Positions 33,977 to 45,478 are shown, counted from the first letter of the stretch. The stretch: DNA of 64,000 nt from Cristatella mucedo (GCA_009760855.2 WPIO01000075.1:193501-257500), one strand, 5' to 3'. The notes: generated from the sequence alone by a model not told the origin. Translations and numbers: made by a program.

Positions 33977-35400
33977 TATCTCCGTCTGTAACTCCACAAA
34001 GTCATAAAGACCATGTGGGTGTTACGCAGGAGAGTTTTGTATAGCGCACTCACAGCCTAAGCGGCTTTCGGTACGCATTCGGTAGCCAACAGACTTCGTC
34101 TCACGCAACAAAGAGAAAGTGGGAAGCATAGCAGAGTCAGGAGAGCAATTGAGGTAGTGAGTAGCATAGAAGTAGCAGCTCAGGACCGCTGAAAAAGATG
34201 TGCCATAGTCGGCAGTAGGAGAGTAGTTGTCGTTGAGCAAGAATTGTGGAAGCGAGTTCCACAATCTAAGACCTGCAGAGCTAAAGCTTCTGTCGCCAAC
34301 TGTCTTTAAGCGGAGCAATGGGACAGCTAATTTATTGTCCACACAGGACCTGAGGGCACGAACAGGCTGAAACTGATGCAGCAGTTCAGCTAGATACGAA
34401 GGAACCAAGCCGTGGCGGGCCTTGTGGGTCAGCGTGAGAACTTTGCTCTGTATCCTTTGCTCAACCGGCAACCATCCTAGCTCTTTCAGCAAAGGAGACA
34501 CGTGCTCAAACCGCTGGGACTTGAAGACCAGCCTTGCAGCCATATTCATAGTCAGCTGTAGTGGCATAATAGCTTTCTTTGGCAGCCCAGCCAAAAGGGA
34601 ATTACAATAATCAAGCCGAGACAGAACTAAAGAGCTAGTTACATTTTTTACAAGCCACTGTGGGAGACAGCTCCTAATCTTGGATAGGGATCGGATGTGA
34701 TGGCTAGCTGTAGAGGCAGTCTTCTGAATGAAGCTTTTGAAATTGAGGCAGCTGTCGAACACGACACCTAAATTACGAGCACGTGGTGAAGGTCGCACAA
34801 TAGCATCACATTATTAGAACAGCAAAGCCTTTTAATCCAGCCACACGCTTAGGTTGTCCTATGAGCAGCAGTTCGGTTTTATTGTCATTTAATTTTTTAG
34901 GAAGTTTTCCGACATCCAGGATCGAATATCGGCAAGGCAAGCATTCAGTTTCTCAGTTGCTGCAGCAGATTCCGACGGTTTAAATGACAAATACAACTGA
35001 GTATCGTCAGCATAGAAGTGATATCCTATTCCATGGGCCTTAATCACCTTTCCCAGAGGTTGTGTATAAATGGAGAACAGCAAGGGACCAAGTACAGACC
35101 CTTGAGGGACTCCACAGGTGACCCTTCTCGTGTCTGAGACCTGACCCCACACGACACGGATCAAACACGATCAGACAAGTATGATTTAAACCACGCCAGT
35201 GCTTCGTCTGCCAGACCGATCGTTGTTCTCCATCGTTCAAACTTAACTTCGTGATCAATGGTGTTGAAAGCAGCAGACAGATCTAGCAGAGCTAGGGCAG
35301 TGACATTCCCGTCGTCGTTGCCACGTATAATGTCATTGCTAAAACGTAGGAGAGCAGTTTCAGTAAAGTGATCAGGACTGACTGTCCATCGACAGGCATA
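33977..35400 (-). mobile_element. LINE-A insertion, best preserved RT copy
   Basis: In minus-strand order this holds an RT finger/palm segment (ALALLDLSAAFNTIDHE), the [17 protein letters not shown] block, an intact YADD site ([20 protein letters not shown], 34976-35035), then after a stop and frame change (34798-34890) a 258-codon C-terminal frame (34022-34798) with SRLDYCNSLLAGLPKKA and RLVFKSQRFEHVSPLLKEL. It ends at 33977 in the reverse complement of ACGGAGATACAT. Its protein is CR1/L2-group-like. It lacks its endonuclease part and interrupts LINE-B. Confidence 0.92.
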
Positions 35401-36230
35401 TGAAGACTACTGTAGGTCGTACCAATCGATCCTAGCAAGGGCCAAGTGTAGCTTCTATAAAAACATTGTTGAATCACAGATGCACAATCCAAAAATGCTG
35501 ATGTCGACGATCAGCCATCTTCTCAACCGCTCCCAGATTAGCGCCATGGTCATTAGATCACAAGGATCACCAAAATAGGCCAAACTCATCTGGGTCAAGG
35601 AAAGGTTCACCGGGGACATGTGGGTCTTTAGCTGAGACTTAATTAAATGCCGCAATTGCACTAAAATGAGTGGCAATATCTGAAAGCAAATTCCAGTCTT
35701 AGATAGCATGTGAGCTGAATGCTCGATCACCAAAGGCTTTGAATTGAGTGGGAGAAGCTTTGAGATCGCCAGATGCTGATGATGGGTTGGTGCGAGAGCG
35801 CACTGGAGGAGCCTCGGTCTGGCAGAACCTGCGATTGAAGTAGCCTGCGAGGTAGACTGACGTTGAAATTAATTCGATGCTTAATAAGGAACCAGTAAAG
35901 CCCGGCTATAACTTGCGAATGTGGCAGCTACACCATTAATGACAAAAGACCAAACGATCTGCTGAGTTTTGCTGCAGTCGCAGACGCTTGAGGGCACAGG
36001 CAAGTGTCTTAAATAAAGGGAATTTTCATAGTCGAGATGCGATGTCACGCCAGATAGAAGTAGTTTAGCCCTTCCCTGCATATGTCTATGCAGAATGAGT
36101 CTGGCGACGCTCATTCGCTCGAAGTGGTGGCCGGAAGTGATGGCCGGAAGTGATGGCCGGAAGTGATGGCCGGAAGTGATGGCCGGTTTAACAGTGAATG
36201 AAACGAGCTCATCAAATAACAAGACATTTG
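35400..36230 (-). mobile_element. Degenerate L2-like RT C-terminal fragment
   Basis: Minus-strand pieces such as LLLSGVTSHLDYENSLYLRH (36000-36060) and LKTHMSPVNLSL (about 35608-35643) align with the LDFCNSLL region and the C-terminal region of these LINEs, but the sequence is not close to LINE-A or LINE-B. It may be a third related family. It carries a 13-bp repeat array. Confidence 0.6.
36131..36186. repeat. 13-bp tandem repeat, 4.3 copies
   Basis: Units of CCGGAAGTGATGG at 36131, 36144, 36157 and 36170, plus a partial CCGG. It lies within the degenerate RT fragment, so it arose after or during its decay. Confidence 0.95.
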
Positions 36231-36299
36231 AAATAGTAAGCCAAGATCATGAGCCGACGACGTTTGAATGATGACCGTGTAACTAGCCGTGAGGGATGA

Positions 36300-38432
36300 G
36301 TCCTCCTGATTTCGGAGTACACTAGGCTTGCCAAAGCCATTAATGTGTTACTTGAATCGTCGTAATCGTCAGAAAGTTGGTCACCATCCAAACGCAATTA
36401 TCGCAATTAAAATACCTGGTGATCCTTGTGATGATCTAGCCGATCGCTTCTCTCGATTCTTTGTGCAGAATACAGACAAGATCAGGGAGGGAGTCATCCC
36501 TGCGATGACATACATTTCCACTAGAATGCTGTTCCCCGATTCCTGGCTGCACCTCATTGTCTCCATTTAAGCAGGTCACTAATGATCTAGTCCTGAAGTT
36601 TTTATCCCAATCAAAGATGACAACAAGTCCTCTGTACCCTATTCCCACTGTCCTCCCTCTACGTTGCATTGATCTGCTGCTGCCATACATAACTAACATC
36701 ATTAATATGTCATTAGCCTCAGGTCATGTCCCAGCACCTTTCAAAAAAGCTGTAGTCAGGCCACTTCTCAAGAAAGCAACAATAGATCATGAGAACTTGA
36801 GCAACTACCGCGGAGTCTTCCTTCTAAAATTCCTATCAAAGACACTGGAACGGGTCGTGGCGGACCAGCTGAACTCATATATCGAAACTTCAAACCTTGC
36901 TAATAAGTTCCAGTCTGGCTTTAGAGCTAATCACTCCACAGAGTCAGCATTGCTTAGGGTATACAACGGCCTACTTAGGAATGCAGACATGGGTAGAGTG
37001 TCTCTGCTTGTTTTGCTCGATCTTTCGGCAGCTTTTGATACTATCGATCACAAAGTTCTTCTAGAGCGCCTCTCATATCGCCTGGGCATCACTGGTGCTG
37101 AGCTGCAAAGGTTCAGATCCTATCTCAGTGGGAGACTCCAGAGTATTGACGTGAATGAACGAAGATCATCCGAGGAATCTCTGAAATATGGGATATCTCA
37201 GGGGTCCGTGCTCTGTCCAGTTCTTTTCATAGTTTATGCTCTCCCTCTTGCTGATGTGATTGCCAAGCACAATCTCGGCTTTCACTTCTATGCGGATTAC
37301 ACTCAGTTGTACCTGTGCTTTGATCCCTCCCAGCCTTCGAGCTCCTCGAATTCTCTCAGCTCACTTGCTACATGTATTGATGACGTCCGCACACAGATGA
37401 CAGAAAATTTTCTAAAACTAAACGATGATAAAACTAACTTACTAGGTATGGGCAAACCCAGTGTGATTCAGAAATTGGAAAGGCTGACGCTCAAAATTAG
37501 CTCTGCCAGCATATCTCCATTTGAATCAGCTCGAAATCTAGGTGTCATATTCCAAAGTGACCTCTCGTTAGACGACCACATCACATGCACAGTTCAATCT
37601 GCCTACTTTCAGCTACATAACATTGCTAAAATTCGGGCTTGTTTAGATAAAAATACCGCATCTTAGTTGGTCCATGCATTCGTGACATTCCGTCTCGACT
37701 TCTGCAACTCACTGCTTACTGGCCTACCGGCATGTGCGATCAGGCGATTGCAGCTGGTGCGAAACTCCGCAGCTAGGCTTGTCTGTGGTGAGCGTCACAG
37801 TTGCCACATCATACCACTTCTCGCCGAACCGCACTGGCTACCAGTCAAGCAACGGATTGACTTCAAGGTTTTGTCACTCACTTTTAGGTCCCTTCATTCT
37901 TTGGCTCCAGCCTATCTCTCAGATCTACTCCCCCACCACGCCAAGCATCGTACCACCCACTTTTCTGAATCCAACAGTCTACCAATACCTCGTACAAACC
38001 TCAAATCCCGTGGAGACCGTGCATTTAGTTCGTATGCTCCTAAAGCCTGGAACTCCCTCCCGACTTGCGTCAGAACATCCCCTGACTTGACCACATTTAA
38101 AAAGAATGTAAAAACACACCTATTTAGGACAGCATTTAGTGGTTCCCTGTGATTCGTCCTTCATTCGCTTATGCGTGCTGACACTGTGCACGCTTTATCA
38201 AGTGCATTATTATTATTATAATTATAATTATTATTATTATGCTTCCCTTAACCACATTTGCATGCTGACCCTGTGCACGTTAACCCTAACCCTGTTATTC
38301 ATGTTGTTTATCAAGCATGATATTACTCACTATTCAATTGCATTTCCCTTTGCAGCAAGTGTAAAGCGCCTAGAAAGAGATTGAGTTCTCTGAGAGCACT
38401 CTATCAAGTGCATTATTATTATTATTGTAGGT
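36300..38432 (+). mobile_element. LINE-B reverse transcriptase and 3' end
   Basis: This is the most complete LINE-B RT. It starts with the linker (EYTRLAKAINVLLESS, CDDLADRFSRFF), shifts frame near 36550, then runs 36557-38152 in one frame. Recognisable parts are LSNYRGVFLLKFLSKTLERV, FQSGFRANHSTESALLRVY, LLVLLDLSAAFDTIDHKVLL, YGISQGSVLCPVLF and [20 protein letters not shown]. Two lesions would abolish activity: the catalytic YADD reads YADY (Tyr codon 37298-37300), and a TAG stands at 37664-37666. The 3' end has the hairpin (TAAAGCGCC ... GAGAGCACTCTA) and an ATT tail. There is also an earlier internal ATT run (38206-38240). Confidence 0.93.
36557..38152 (+). pseudogene. LINE-B RT pseudogene
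   Basis: A single reading frame of 532 codons is interrupted only by the TAG at 37664-37666, with a substituted second catalytic Asp (YADD to YADY). Another copy (18610-19490, minus) keeps Lys where this one has the stop and keeps the Asp. The N-terminal linker is in another frame upstream. Few lesions suggest a fairly recent insertion. Confidence 0.9.
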
Positions 38433-38434
38433 AT

Positions 38435-39269
38435 TAGAACATACTCAGTGGTTTGGAGTAGAATTTTTTAGAAGTAGTTCCAACCTCTCGGGGTGATAGC
38501 ACGAATTCGGTGCAGGGCAAGTGCTCGAAAAATGTGACGGTTAAGTGACGGGTTTAATGGAGCGCGGAGAGGTCATTATTGACTTGCTTACGAAGATAAA
38601 GCAAGACAGACAATCTTTTTTTTAAAATCCTAGAAAATAGAAACAGATGTATCTGCTGCTTTCATCTGAAGTAAACTTCAAGCGAATGTAGAGCGTCGTT
38701 TACGTAAAACTGATAAAGGATAAATGCCTCACATCTATTAACGTAAGCTGACATAGATGAAGAACAAGCAAGTGACACTAGGCCCTCTATTTCTTTTACC
38801 TATTATTTTTTTTAACTATTGAATTGAGCATTTAGAAAAAGTACGAGAGGTGCGAAGCTGTATATGCAAGCAGCAGGCAAGCTTACAGCTGTGGCTAATT
38901 GGTGCAGCTTTTCAATTTGAAAGTGGCACACACCATATTCCAACCTTAGATACACACGCATTGGGTATTTGTGATCTAATTTATTTAGACTAGTGATAAT
39001 AGCAATTTCAAAATTATTTTAATTTAGCTATTGTGAATAATAAGTAACATTCGAGAAATAATTTAAAAGCATTTTTAATATAGAGGATCCGAAGGCCTAA
39101 TAGAGAGACTAGGATTGAACATGAATTTCAACTTTGGAGGAACGTCTGAGCCTGTGCGTCGGAGTAAAACGATTCTGATTTAATGTTTCTGCCATCCTTT
39201 ACGCTAAAACCTACACCAAACATGACGTTGAGAGTGCGCTTAATTAGGATAAACTGAAAAATGCAAATC

Positions 39270-39270
<1 letters not shown>
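38435..39270. other. Unannotated intergenic DNA
   Basis: No gene or repeat recognised after the LINE-B ATT tail. Confidence 0.45.

Positions 39271-39273
<3 letters not shown>

Positions 39274-39302
<29 letters not shown>
39274..39302. repeat. Short GA microsatellite
   Basis: About 14 GA units. Confidence 0.95.
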
Positions 39303-39304
<2 letters not shown>

Positions 39305-39554
39305 GACTGCTACGCAGGCTCTCTTTCAGTAGAAATTCAATAAGGCGGGAATCACACCGGAATTTAAATGAAATCTCTCTTTAGTCCAGCATGAGACGCA
39401 ACCATTAGATGCCTGTACTAAAAACAGCCTGAAAGAGGGCCGAGAGTGAGAAAATGTGCGCGCGAAACCTTTAACCCAAATATTTAGTATTAGTTTAGAT
39501 AATTCCTCCCTTTTAGCTGAGTCCATGCCAAAGTGAGCGCGAGAACCATAGCGA

Positions 39555-39556
<2 letters not shown>

Positions 39557-39642
<86 letters not shown>

Positions 39643-39645
39643 GGG

Positions 39646-39708
<63 letters not shown>

Positions 39709-39714
39709 GGGAAC

Positions 39715-39745
<31 letters not shown>

Positions 39746-39923
39746 CGAGAGAGAGAGAGAGAGAGAGAGAGATAGAAAGAGGGAGAGAGGGAGGGAGAGG
39801 GAGGGAGCGAGAGAGAGAGAAAGATAGAGAGGAAGCGAGAGAGAGAGAGAGAGAGAGATAGAGAGGGAGTGAAAGAGAGAGAGAGAGAGAGAAGGAGCGA
39901 GAGAGAGAGAGAGAGAGAGAGGG

Positions 39924-40019
<96 letters not shown>

Positions 40020-40093
40020 CGAGAGAGAGAGATAGAGAGGGAGCGAGAGAGAGAGATATAGAGGGAGCGAGAGAGTGAGAGATAGAGAGGGAG

Positions 40094-40180
<87 letters not shown>

Positions 40181-40192
40181 TAGAGAGGGAGA

Positions 40193-40270
<78 letters not shown>
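39557..40270. repeat. Very long compound GA microsatellite
   Basis: Over 700 bp of GA dinucleotides broken at intervals by GGGAGCGAGA, GATAGAGAGG and related interruptions, so a higher-order pattern is visible. Followed by an ATACCATACC stretch (40274-40292). Open frames of 270-318 codons here are Ser/Leu or Arg/Glu artefacts. Confidence 0.97.
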
Positions 40271-40273
<3 letters not shown>

Positions 40274-40469
40274 ACATACCATACCATACCATATGCCTTA
40301 CATACCATCATTTCATGTCATCCTTTTATAAGACCCAAACCATCGCCTGTGACACAGCCGGCTCGTAATAATTATTTCTTAGAAACTTATTATAATCTTT
40401 AGAAACTGTCATAAGCCGACTGATTAAGCGGTTATGTTATTGAGCTGACAGTGGAAGAATCTTTAAATA

Positions 40470-40798
40470 GTTAATGCTGTTGTGCGACCACCCCCTTGTG
40501 CTCGGAGTTTACATGTCGTCTTCGACAGCTGCCTACATTTTGAAAGCTTCGTTAAGAAGGTTGCTTCTAAAGCGAGCCAAAGGAACACTCTTCCACGGGG
40601 GCTCAAAAATAATTCAAGTAGGATTTTGATTCGTTTTGATCTCGGCTAGGTTATTACAACTTTCCTTTTGGCCGGGCTACGGAAAAAAAGCTGCTAGGTC
40701 ACTGCAGCTGGTGATGAATATGGCTGAAAATCTGTTTTAAAAAATCCAGATGTTTGACCGGATGTCTCTTTCGCTGAAATTTATTTATGCATGCATCT
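40470..40798 (+). mobile_element. LINE-A, left part of an interrupted copy
   Basis: Degenerate LINE-A from the VVFDSCLNFKSFIQKTAS region (40499-40562) to the segment coding for MFDRMSLSLK (about 40750-40781). Stops and deletions are common. The copy resumes at 40931 beyond a nested insertion. Confidence 0.75.
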
Positions 40799-40801
40799 TC
40801 A

Positions 40802-40934
40802 TCTTTAACTCCGAAAAGCCACAAAGATTATGTGACTGTTACGCAGGAGAGTTTTTTATGGTGCACTCACAGCCTAAGCGGCTTTGGGTATGCATTCGGT
40901 AGCCAACAGACTTCATCTCACGCAACAAAGAGCT
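40802..40934 (-). mobile_element. Nested LINE-A 3' end, opposite strand
   Basis: Matches the reverse complement of the LINE-A 3' end: TAACTCCGAAAAGCCACAAA, then TGTTACGCAGGAGAGTTTTT, then TCTCACGCAACAAAGAG (compare 34021-34110). It is only about 130 bp long and sits inside the plus LINE-A copy. Confidence 0.85.
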
Positions 40935-41450
40935 AAACTGGCTTCCGGTCGATCAACGGAAGCAGAGAAAAAAGCTCTTACGCTGACCTACTAGGCTCGC
41001 CACGGCTTAGCTTCTTCACACCTAGCTTAACTGCTGTACCACTATCAGCCTCCTCGAACCCTCAGGTCCTGTGTGGACACTAAATTAGCTGTTACATTCC
41101 TTCGCTTAAATGCCGCTGGCGTCAGAAGCTTTTGCTCTCTAGGTCCTAGACTGTGGAATTCACTTTTACAATTCTTACTCCCTCGATATATTATCTCCTG
41201 CTGCCGACTGTGACATCTTTTTCAGCCGTCCTCAGCTGCTACTACCATGCTAGTCACTGTCTCAACTACTCTCCTGACTCTGCTAAGCTTCTCACTTCCT
41301 CTTTGTTGCGTGAGATGATATCTGTGGGCTACGGAATGCGTACTGAAAGCCGCTTAGGTTTTGAGGGTGCTATACAAAGCTCTTCTGCGTAGCACCTATG
41401 TAGTCTTTGTGGCTTTGTGGAGTTACTGTCGGAGCCACATTACAGACAGC
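40931..41450 (+). mobile_element. LINE-A, right part with 3' end
   Basis: Resumes with AGAGCTAAACTGGCTTCCGG and continues through a degraded C-terminus to TGGAGTTACTGTCGGAGCCA at 41416-41435, the family 3' motif. The coding frame is lost. Confidence 0.8.
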
Positions 41451-41571
41451 ATTTTAGCCTTTCATATTCACTTCTGGGATGGATGAGTCATGTGACAATC
41501 GTCTAAATGGATGTCAATATTAATAATTAAGGTGTACCTAAGTGCATGAACGTATATGAAGTATACAATCT

Positions 41572-41572
<1 letters not shown>

Positions 41573-41638
<66 letters not shown>

Positions 41639-41641
41639 TAT
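41573..41641. repeat. AT microsatellite
   Basis: About 66 bp of AT with one CAT interruption. Confidence 0.95.
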
Positions 41642-42017
41642 ACGACAGTGCAATATTTTGGATTGAAGTATAGCAAGTTGGCTGTGACGTCAATAAATTG
41701 CGAAACAATGACATGCGTCGCGATGCAAAGTTCAATCGGTCAGGAAAAATCTATAAAGACGTGCTGCCTTCTTTCACGGGCACAACAGACCAAACCTACA
41801 TAACTAAAATGGAGGTAAGAGCGAGACAGTTGGATCGAACTCCCGCGATGATTGGCTGACACGGGCAAGGTCAAGAGGGTCAGCCCTTCCGCTATGAGGA
41901 CAACTCCCATTAATGAGTTCTTTTATATGATTTTTTGCAAAAATACAAGTTGCAGTGAGAGAGAGAATACACACGCAATAAACAGCACACACGCAACACA
42001 CACCACACACGCAACGT

Positions 42018-42053
42018 ACAACACACACACACACACACACACATATATATGTG

Positions 42054-42086
<33 letters not shown>

Positions 42087-42100
42087 TAAATGTATATATG
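42018..42100. repeat. CA and AT compound microsatellite
   Basis: A CACACA run (42022-42044) followed by ATATATGTG and ATATATGTAT repeats. Confidence 0.92.
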
Positions 42101-42365
42101 GAAGCGGGGTTGCGTAAATAAATGAAGAACAAAAAAGGATCGTAAGCGAAAAAAGGACGCAGATAAATCACAGCAAATTCATCCGAGAATTGCCCGATAA
42201 AAAATATTTGATTGATATTATACGTACGCTGTAAATAACCGACGCGTTTTTCTGATCACTAAGGCAGGATTGTAATTTTACAGCTCACTCCAAGGAAACC
42301 GCATCCAAGAAGAGTGAAGAAGCGAAAATTAGCAGATAAGGTAAGGAAATTATGTAGGACTGGAG

Positions 42366-42540
42366 TAATAATAATAGTACCTTTGTATAGCGTCCTAAAC
42401 TTAATCTCTTTCTAGGCAATTTGCATATACTGTAACGGATGCGTGATAAAATATTTAGTGGTAACATGCACAATGTGTATAAGCATAATATGATCGGTGA
42501 TAACATGAACATTGTCAGCATGTAACAGTGTCGGGATGCA
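42366..42540 (-). mobile_element. LINE-B 3' tail fragment
   Basis: The minus strand carries a CATGCTGACAATGTTCATG-type segment, the GCCTAGAAAGAGATTAAG block and an ATT tail (AATAATAATAG on the plus strand at 42367). Confidence 0.65.
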
Positions 42541-42544
42541 TAAG

Positions 42545-42895
42545 CACACAAAATGACAAATCAGAAGGATCGACCAATTGCTACGAGAAACAGGCGCGTT
42601 TCTAGTCCGCCATGAAAGTTGCAAGCAGCTCGAGGTGGCTGGGAATGAGCGTCCACAGTCGGCGGCAGCAGTTCGGAGGATGTCGTTTCATATGAGTTGT
42701 GGAAGCTACATATACGGTCTCTGGTCAGCAGCAAAAAACCTTCTGGCGTCAATGGTCTTTAAGTGTAGGAATGAAGCAGCTAATTTATCGTCCGTTAAAA
42801 ACTTAGTGGCGCCGCGAGAAGCCTCAATCTGGCGCAGCAGTAGAGCCAGGAATGGCAAGCCCAGCCGTGGCTGGGCTTTGTGGGGGAAAAGTAAG
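42545..42895 (-). mobile_element. Degenerate LINE-A-like C-terminal fragment
   Basis: The reverse complement shows blocks similar to LINE-A: a NKLAVPLLRLKTVGDRSF-like region near 42740-42800 and a segment where RHGL would fall near 42865-42890. It is strongly diverged and may be a sister family. Confidence 0.5.
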
Positions 42896-42984
42896 AATTA
42901 TTATAGTATTATATTATTATTACAGTTTCATATATTATTATCAGTATTATGGAATTATATATAACATTATGTCAGTTACTAGGA

Positions 42985-43150
42985 CGTGATAGACCGGGAG
43001 GTGAGGTGCGGTGCTCGCACTTTAAGACCGAGGTCGTGGGTTCGTGTGCTGCAGAAGAGCGATCCTTTATTGCCAGCTGCAAGAGGTGGTGACAGCCAAA
43101 AGAGGCTCTTCTGCCGCTATAAAAACGAGGCTGTACAATCAGCTAGGATG
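42985..43150 (+). mobile_element. tRNA-derived SINE (SINE-1)
   Basis: Contains GAGGTCGTGGGTTCGTGTGC (a degraded B box), then AGAGCGATCCTTTATTGCC, AGAGGTGGTGACAGCC, GAGGCTCTTCTGCCGCTATA and AACGAGGCTGTACAATCAGC. It shares order and spacing with the copies at 57592 and 59241. Confidence 0.75.
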
Positions 43151-43885
43151 GGCACACAAAGTCATTCATTGCCAAGCAATATGCAATTGAATTGTAATCT
43201 AAAAGGATGCAGCGATGCAGCTTATTGCGCTCACAACTTTGAAACCAATCAAGTTATACTTCGAAAATAAAGCTTAGCAGGTGGAATGTTTTCACTAGAA
43301 AAGATTGCATTGAAGGCACGAACGAATAAGAATTTGTCGAAAGCTAGGGATGCTTATATAGTTTTTACGATTTTCCTAATTGATATAGACCTGAAATGAC
43401 TCTCGAGTGGTCGCTATTTTTCAGAGCACAGTTTCAGAAGGAATCAAAAGGCGAAGGCTGGATCGCAAGGTAAGACCACGCAATTCGCGACTGCGCTTGC
43501 GCGCTCGCAATAGGAGCTCCTCGCGTTGCCCATAAATTGCGACTGGTTCAGTGGATTAGATGCCGGATGAAACAACGAGCCGGGCCGAGTGGACACATCT
43601 AAAAAAAACATCTATGCGAAAACCTCTATGCGATGCTTTCGAGAGAATTTTTGCAGGCGCTGCGAATGTCAAATGTAAGGTAATTAGAGTAGCTTACAAC
43701 TGATCTTTCACGAGACACTTAAAGTCGTGCGCGTGTAGCGCAAATTGCCATTTAGTCTAAAAAGTGAGATAGAATCGCGCGCGCCAAAGCTCCTCTCGAG
43801 CTGCCTATATCAGCTTTGAATTTTAAACCTTGCTTCACGTGAAATGCTTAAGGTGTAAGATGCCTCTAACGAGAAAAGGACCCCC
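43151..43885. other. Unannotated intergenic DNA
   Basis: No gene supported. Confidence 0.4.
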
Positions 43886-43889
43886 AAAG

Positions 43890-44210
43890 AGAGAGAGAGT
43901 AGAGAGAGAGAGGATGCTTGTGGGGCTGTTATTGATGGACAGGAGACCAGTACGGATGCTGCAAGCTTGGGGAAGAACTCTTTGATAATGTCTATCTAGG
44001 TGAACAAGAAGCCACGGAAGTGATCAGCTAGTTCACAAAATAAATTAATAGGTTATGAGCTAAGAAAAGAAGGCTTTACGTAGAGCTAAGATGAGCGCCT
44101 AACTTTAGCAAAAGCATAGCAAGCAGTGCGGCGATTACGTGACTCCTCGATCTGGGCTTTGCGGTCATTTAAGGCAAATGTTTCGAATACTAACCAATCA
44201 TGGTAAGTTC
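43890..44210 (-). mobile_element. LINE-B-like endonuclease-RT linker fragment
   Basis: Minus-strand translation gives ELADHFRGFLFT then IDIIKEFFPKLA (43960-44040), resembling the linker block CDDLADRFSRFFVQNTDKIREG at 36430-36495. An adjacent basic segment (NRRTACYAFAKVRRSS) also fits a linker. No tail is present. Confidence 0.5.
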
Positions 44211-45105
44211 TGTTTCTTCTGCGTCAGAAAACGGGAGGCAGGCCCTCATGGGAAGCCTGTAGTAAATGTTTAATGGGACTGATATGCAGGTAGCAGTGCT
44301 TCAAGCAGAAACGTCTGCTGGAATCTGACGTCGACGCTGTAATTCTATCAAGCTGACCGCTGCAGAACGACTAAAGCATTCCAATAAAAAACATGTCAAA
44401 CCGACGAAAAAGATGTTCCAGTTGTGATAATTGATATCAACGCGCTGTACATGGAGCAGTTTAGCGACTATTATTCGAGTTCAAAGTAATTTAACCAATC
44501 TACTAGGCTGCGATTTCTACCTGCTCGTCAAAGGCGTGTCTAAGAAGCTTGCGAGTAAACGCAGCTCTCAATTACTTACTAACGGCCGAAGGAGATGCGG
44601 TCAGAAATGGCCACGAAAAAATGAAAACCGTGATAAATGATACCAGTTTTTTTTCCAAATGCTCTTAGAGACGCGCCTTTGAAATTACCAGAGTAATTCG
44701 AATGCATAAATGCTCCTATTGACGTACATGGCAGATAGAATAGATTAAACCTGTATATATAATTCATTCCGTGGCGATAGTGCTGCGCGGTGCACTATCG
44801 CCCACTGAGCTTGTGGTGGCTGGCAGTGTCGCGCTCGGGCTGACAGCTACACCGGAACAGCGAGTCGCGAGGGCTGTCAACTTTCCGTTTCCATGTTTAG
44901 CTGCTTGAATGAGCGTCGCCAATGCGAGGCTCACGTCAAATGATACACTGTGCTAGCGTGCGTTAGCTAGCTGACTTCGCGAGTAGCTGTTGGGGCAGTC
45001 ATTGCATGAAAGTTACGACCGATTAAAAATCGATGTGGTGCTACCGTGTGCGAAAATTAGCTGCAATCGCTGGCTATTGAGAATAAAGCCAAGCTTGCGG
45101 TGCGA
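44211..45105. other. Unannotated intergenic DNA with a small hairpin
   Basis: No gene supported. The sequence GGCGATAGTGC / GCACTATCGCC (44773-44783 and 44792-44802) forms an 11-bp hairpin with an 8-base loop. Confidence 0.4.
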
Positions 45106-45107
45106 TC

Positions 45108-45478
45108 GGTTCCTGAAGCCACACTCCTACGATGTCGCCAGCCGTGCTTGAGGCATTCATTTTTTTCTGGCACGTTTTCAGAAACTGCAAACGAGCAGGA
45201 AGCACACGATTCTGTCGGCGCGAGGACGTCGGGGTGAGGAGGGCAAGACACTCCGCACTCCGCACTCCGCGAGCTGCGAGTCGCTGCTTCCGCTTTTCGA
45301 AGCGCCGCCGCGCGGTCAAAGTTCATGAGCTCATAAGCACGGTATCGATGGTCGCGTCGGACGCCGACGCGCTGATCGAGAAGCCGCCGGCCGCTTGGCA
45401 GGCAGGCGGGCGCGCTATGCGTCTCCTCGGAGGGACAATCCGCTCACTCGGACGCTGGCACCGCGTGAATAGCGGCAT
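45108..45478. repeat. Tandem duplicate, copy 1 left part
   Basis: Matches 49205-49556, for example CATTTTTTTCTGGCACGTTT-type and GGTGAGGAGGGCAAGACA blocks. The LINE-A element then interrupts it after GCAT at 45475-45478. The plus and minus frames here (45132-45647, 45057-45326) span repeat and LINE sequence and are not genes. Confidence 0.8.

Noticed and set aside
38280-38298. Telomere-like TTAACCCTAACCCTG
   Set aside because: It is part of the LINE-B 3' untranslated region (compare 49049-49063) and only two units long.
39326-40311. Open frames of 270-318 codons, Ser/Leu-rich
   Set aside because: They are translations of the GA/CT microsatellite, which has no stop in any frame of the pure repeat.
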